A stretch of 64,000 nt of DNA, taken from Piezodorus guildinii (taxonomy: Eukaryota > Arthropoda > Insecta > Hemiptera > Pentatomidae). Below are positions 63,340 through 64,000 of the stretch, piece by piece. The stretch covers positions 105,510,711 to 105,574,710 of the forward strand of contig CM041295.1 in assembly GCA_023052935.1 (NCBI GenBank), read 5' to 3'. Position 1 is the stretch's first letter. Every line of letters starts with the position of its first letter. The position numbers and the translations under genes were made by a program. Under the pieces are notes generated by a model, which worked only from the letters and a program-made list of their open reading frames with translations, was not told the origin of the DNA and did not search any database.

Positions 63340-64000
63340 CCAATTGAGACGTTGATTTCAAAAAGGTACTAAAGGACATTTTTTTCAAAGTTGATATTTT
63401 CACATATTTGTATTCTAATGGCTTAGTTTTATTTAAATCCGTTATCAAATTTTATCTAAAAAACATAAAAACCCTTTAAAATAGTAGTTAAAAATTGCAT
63501 TTCACTCTAAAAGGTACTAAATCCACATTTTATTTCATTCCAAAAGGTACTGTATCCATGTTTCGTTCCAAAACGTACTATATTCTATGTAAACAGATAT
63601 AACCTTTCCTTTCATTTCCTTCCAAAAGGTACTATATTTCCTACTATACGGCAGAAGCACCTAACCCCGTAATATATCACCATTAATTTATTGTTTTCAT
63701 CATTTTATGCATTTTTATTGGTTCATTTAGCACGTCTTGAACCACCGCTATTATTTTGATCACTGCTTTTAACCAAATAATCAGTTTTTAGGCGATTTGA
63801 AACAATTTAGTTGCGTCGCTTTGGTTCTTTTAGGTTGTCAATTACATAAAGTTTTTTCATATTATTTCTTATTGCAGCAACATAAATTTGGTTTAAAATT
63901 TTTCATAAACTCACATTTTAATAGAATAATTGTATTTGATGCAGCAAATAGTTGGAATTAGCATTCCATGAACTTGCTAAATTTGTGAGGAAAATCCGTG
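63340..64000 (+). repeat. Repeat family G, third copy, running off the window
   Basis: It is very similar to 61555-62100 and, at its start, to 60950 (GAGACGTTGATTTCAAAAAG, GGTACTAAAGGACATTTTTT). It is cut by the window end at GTGAGGAAAATCCGTG. Confidence 0.75.

Overview
The window is AT-rich, intron-rich, transposon-saturated nuclear DNA of an arthropod, most probably an insect and possibly hemipteran. The evidence is a CYP2-clan cytochrome P450 gene split into small exons with GT-AG introns, together with Jockey-like LINEs, a GIY-YIG Penelope-like element, mariner, Tc1, pogo, piggyBac, PIF/Harbinger and hAT elements, and tRNA-derived SINEs. The species cannot be fixed from the sequence alone.

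The only host gene I can support is that P450, on the + strand. Nine coding exons lie at 1170-1269, 13281-13432, 13930-14081, 16998-17255, 17480-17591, 23074-23254, 30366-30483, 37267-37408 and 41125-41303, with compatible phases throughout. Together they encode about 464 residues: the proline-rich hinge, C-helix, I-helix AGPETT, K-helix ExxR, PERF, the heme loop FGLGKRRC and a stop. Only the first exon (start codon and membrane anchor) is missing, presumably to the left of the window. The heme exon at 41125-41303 has no start codon of its own and is found by reading across the splice site.

Everything else is mobile or repeated DNA. Introns 1-41 kb: two SINE families, 5'-truncated LINEs with clear target duplications, two internally deleted mariners (17769-18688, 38169-39080), a pogo derivative (4039-4904), a piggyBac-type element (21971-22879), a PIF/Harbinger-type element (31956-32876), a hAT-type element (39773-40852) lying inside an older hAT transposase relic, and a group of elements ending in CACAGTG with 5-bp GC-rich target duplications that resemble Transib (5945-8002 is the clearest). 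Downstream 41-64 kb: more LINEs (47344-48263, 49630-51481), a striking 5.6-kb palindromic pair of Penelope-like elements inserted in a SINE (51775-57354), Tc1 and Jockey relics, and a family of about 0.6-kb repeats at 60.9-64.0 kb.

The most notable items are the head-to-head Penelope palindrome, recurrent CTGATGA...GAAA modules resembling half of a hammerhead ribozyme core, often in inverted pairs, the Transib-like termini with the RAG heptamer sequence, and a 144-bp near-perfect palindrome just upstream of a P450 splice acceptor. Family names for the DNA transposons rest on termini and target duplications read by eye, not on database searches.
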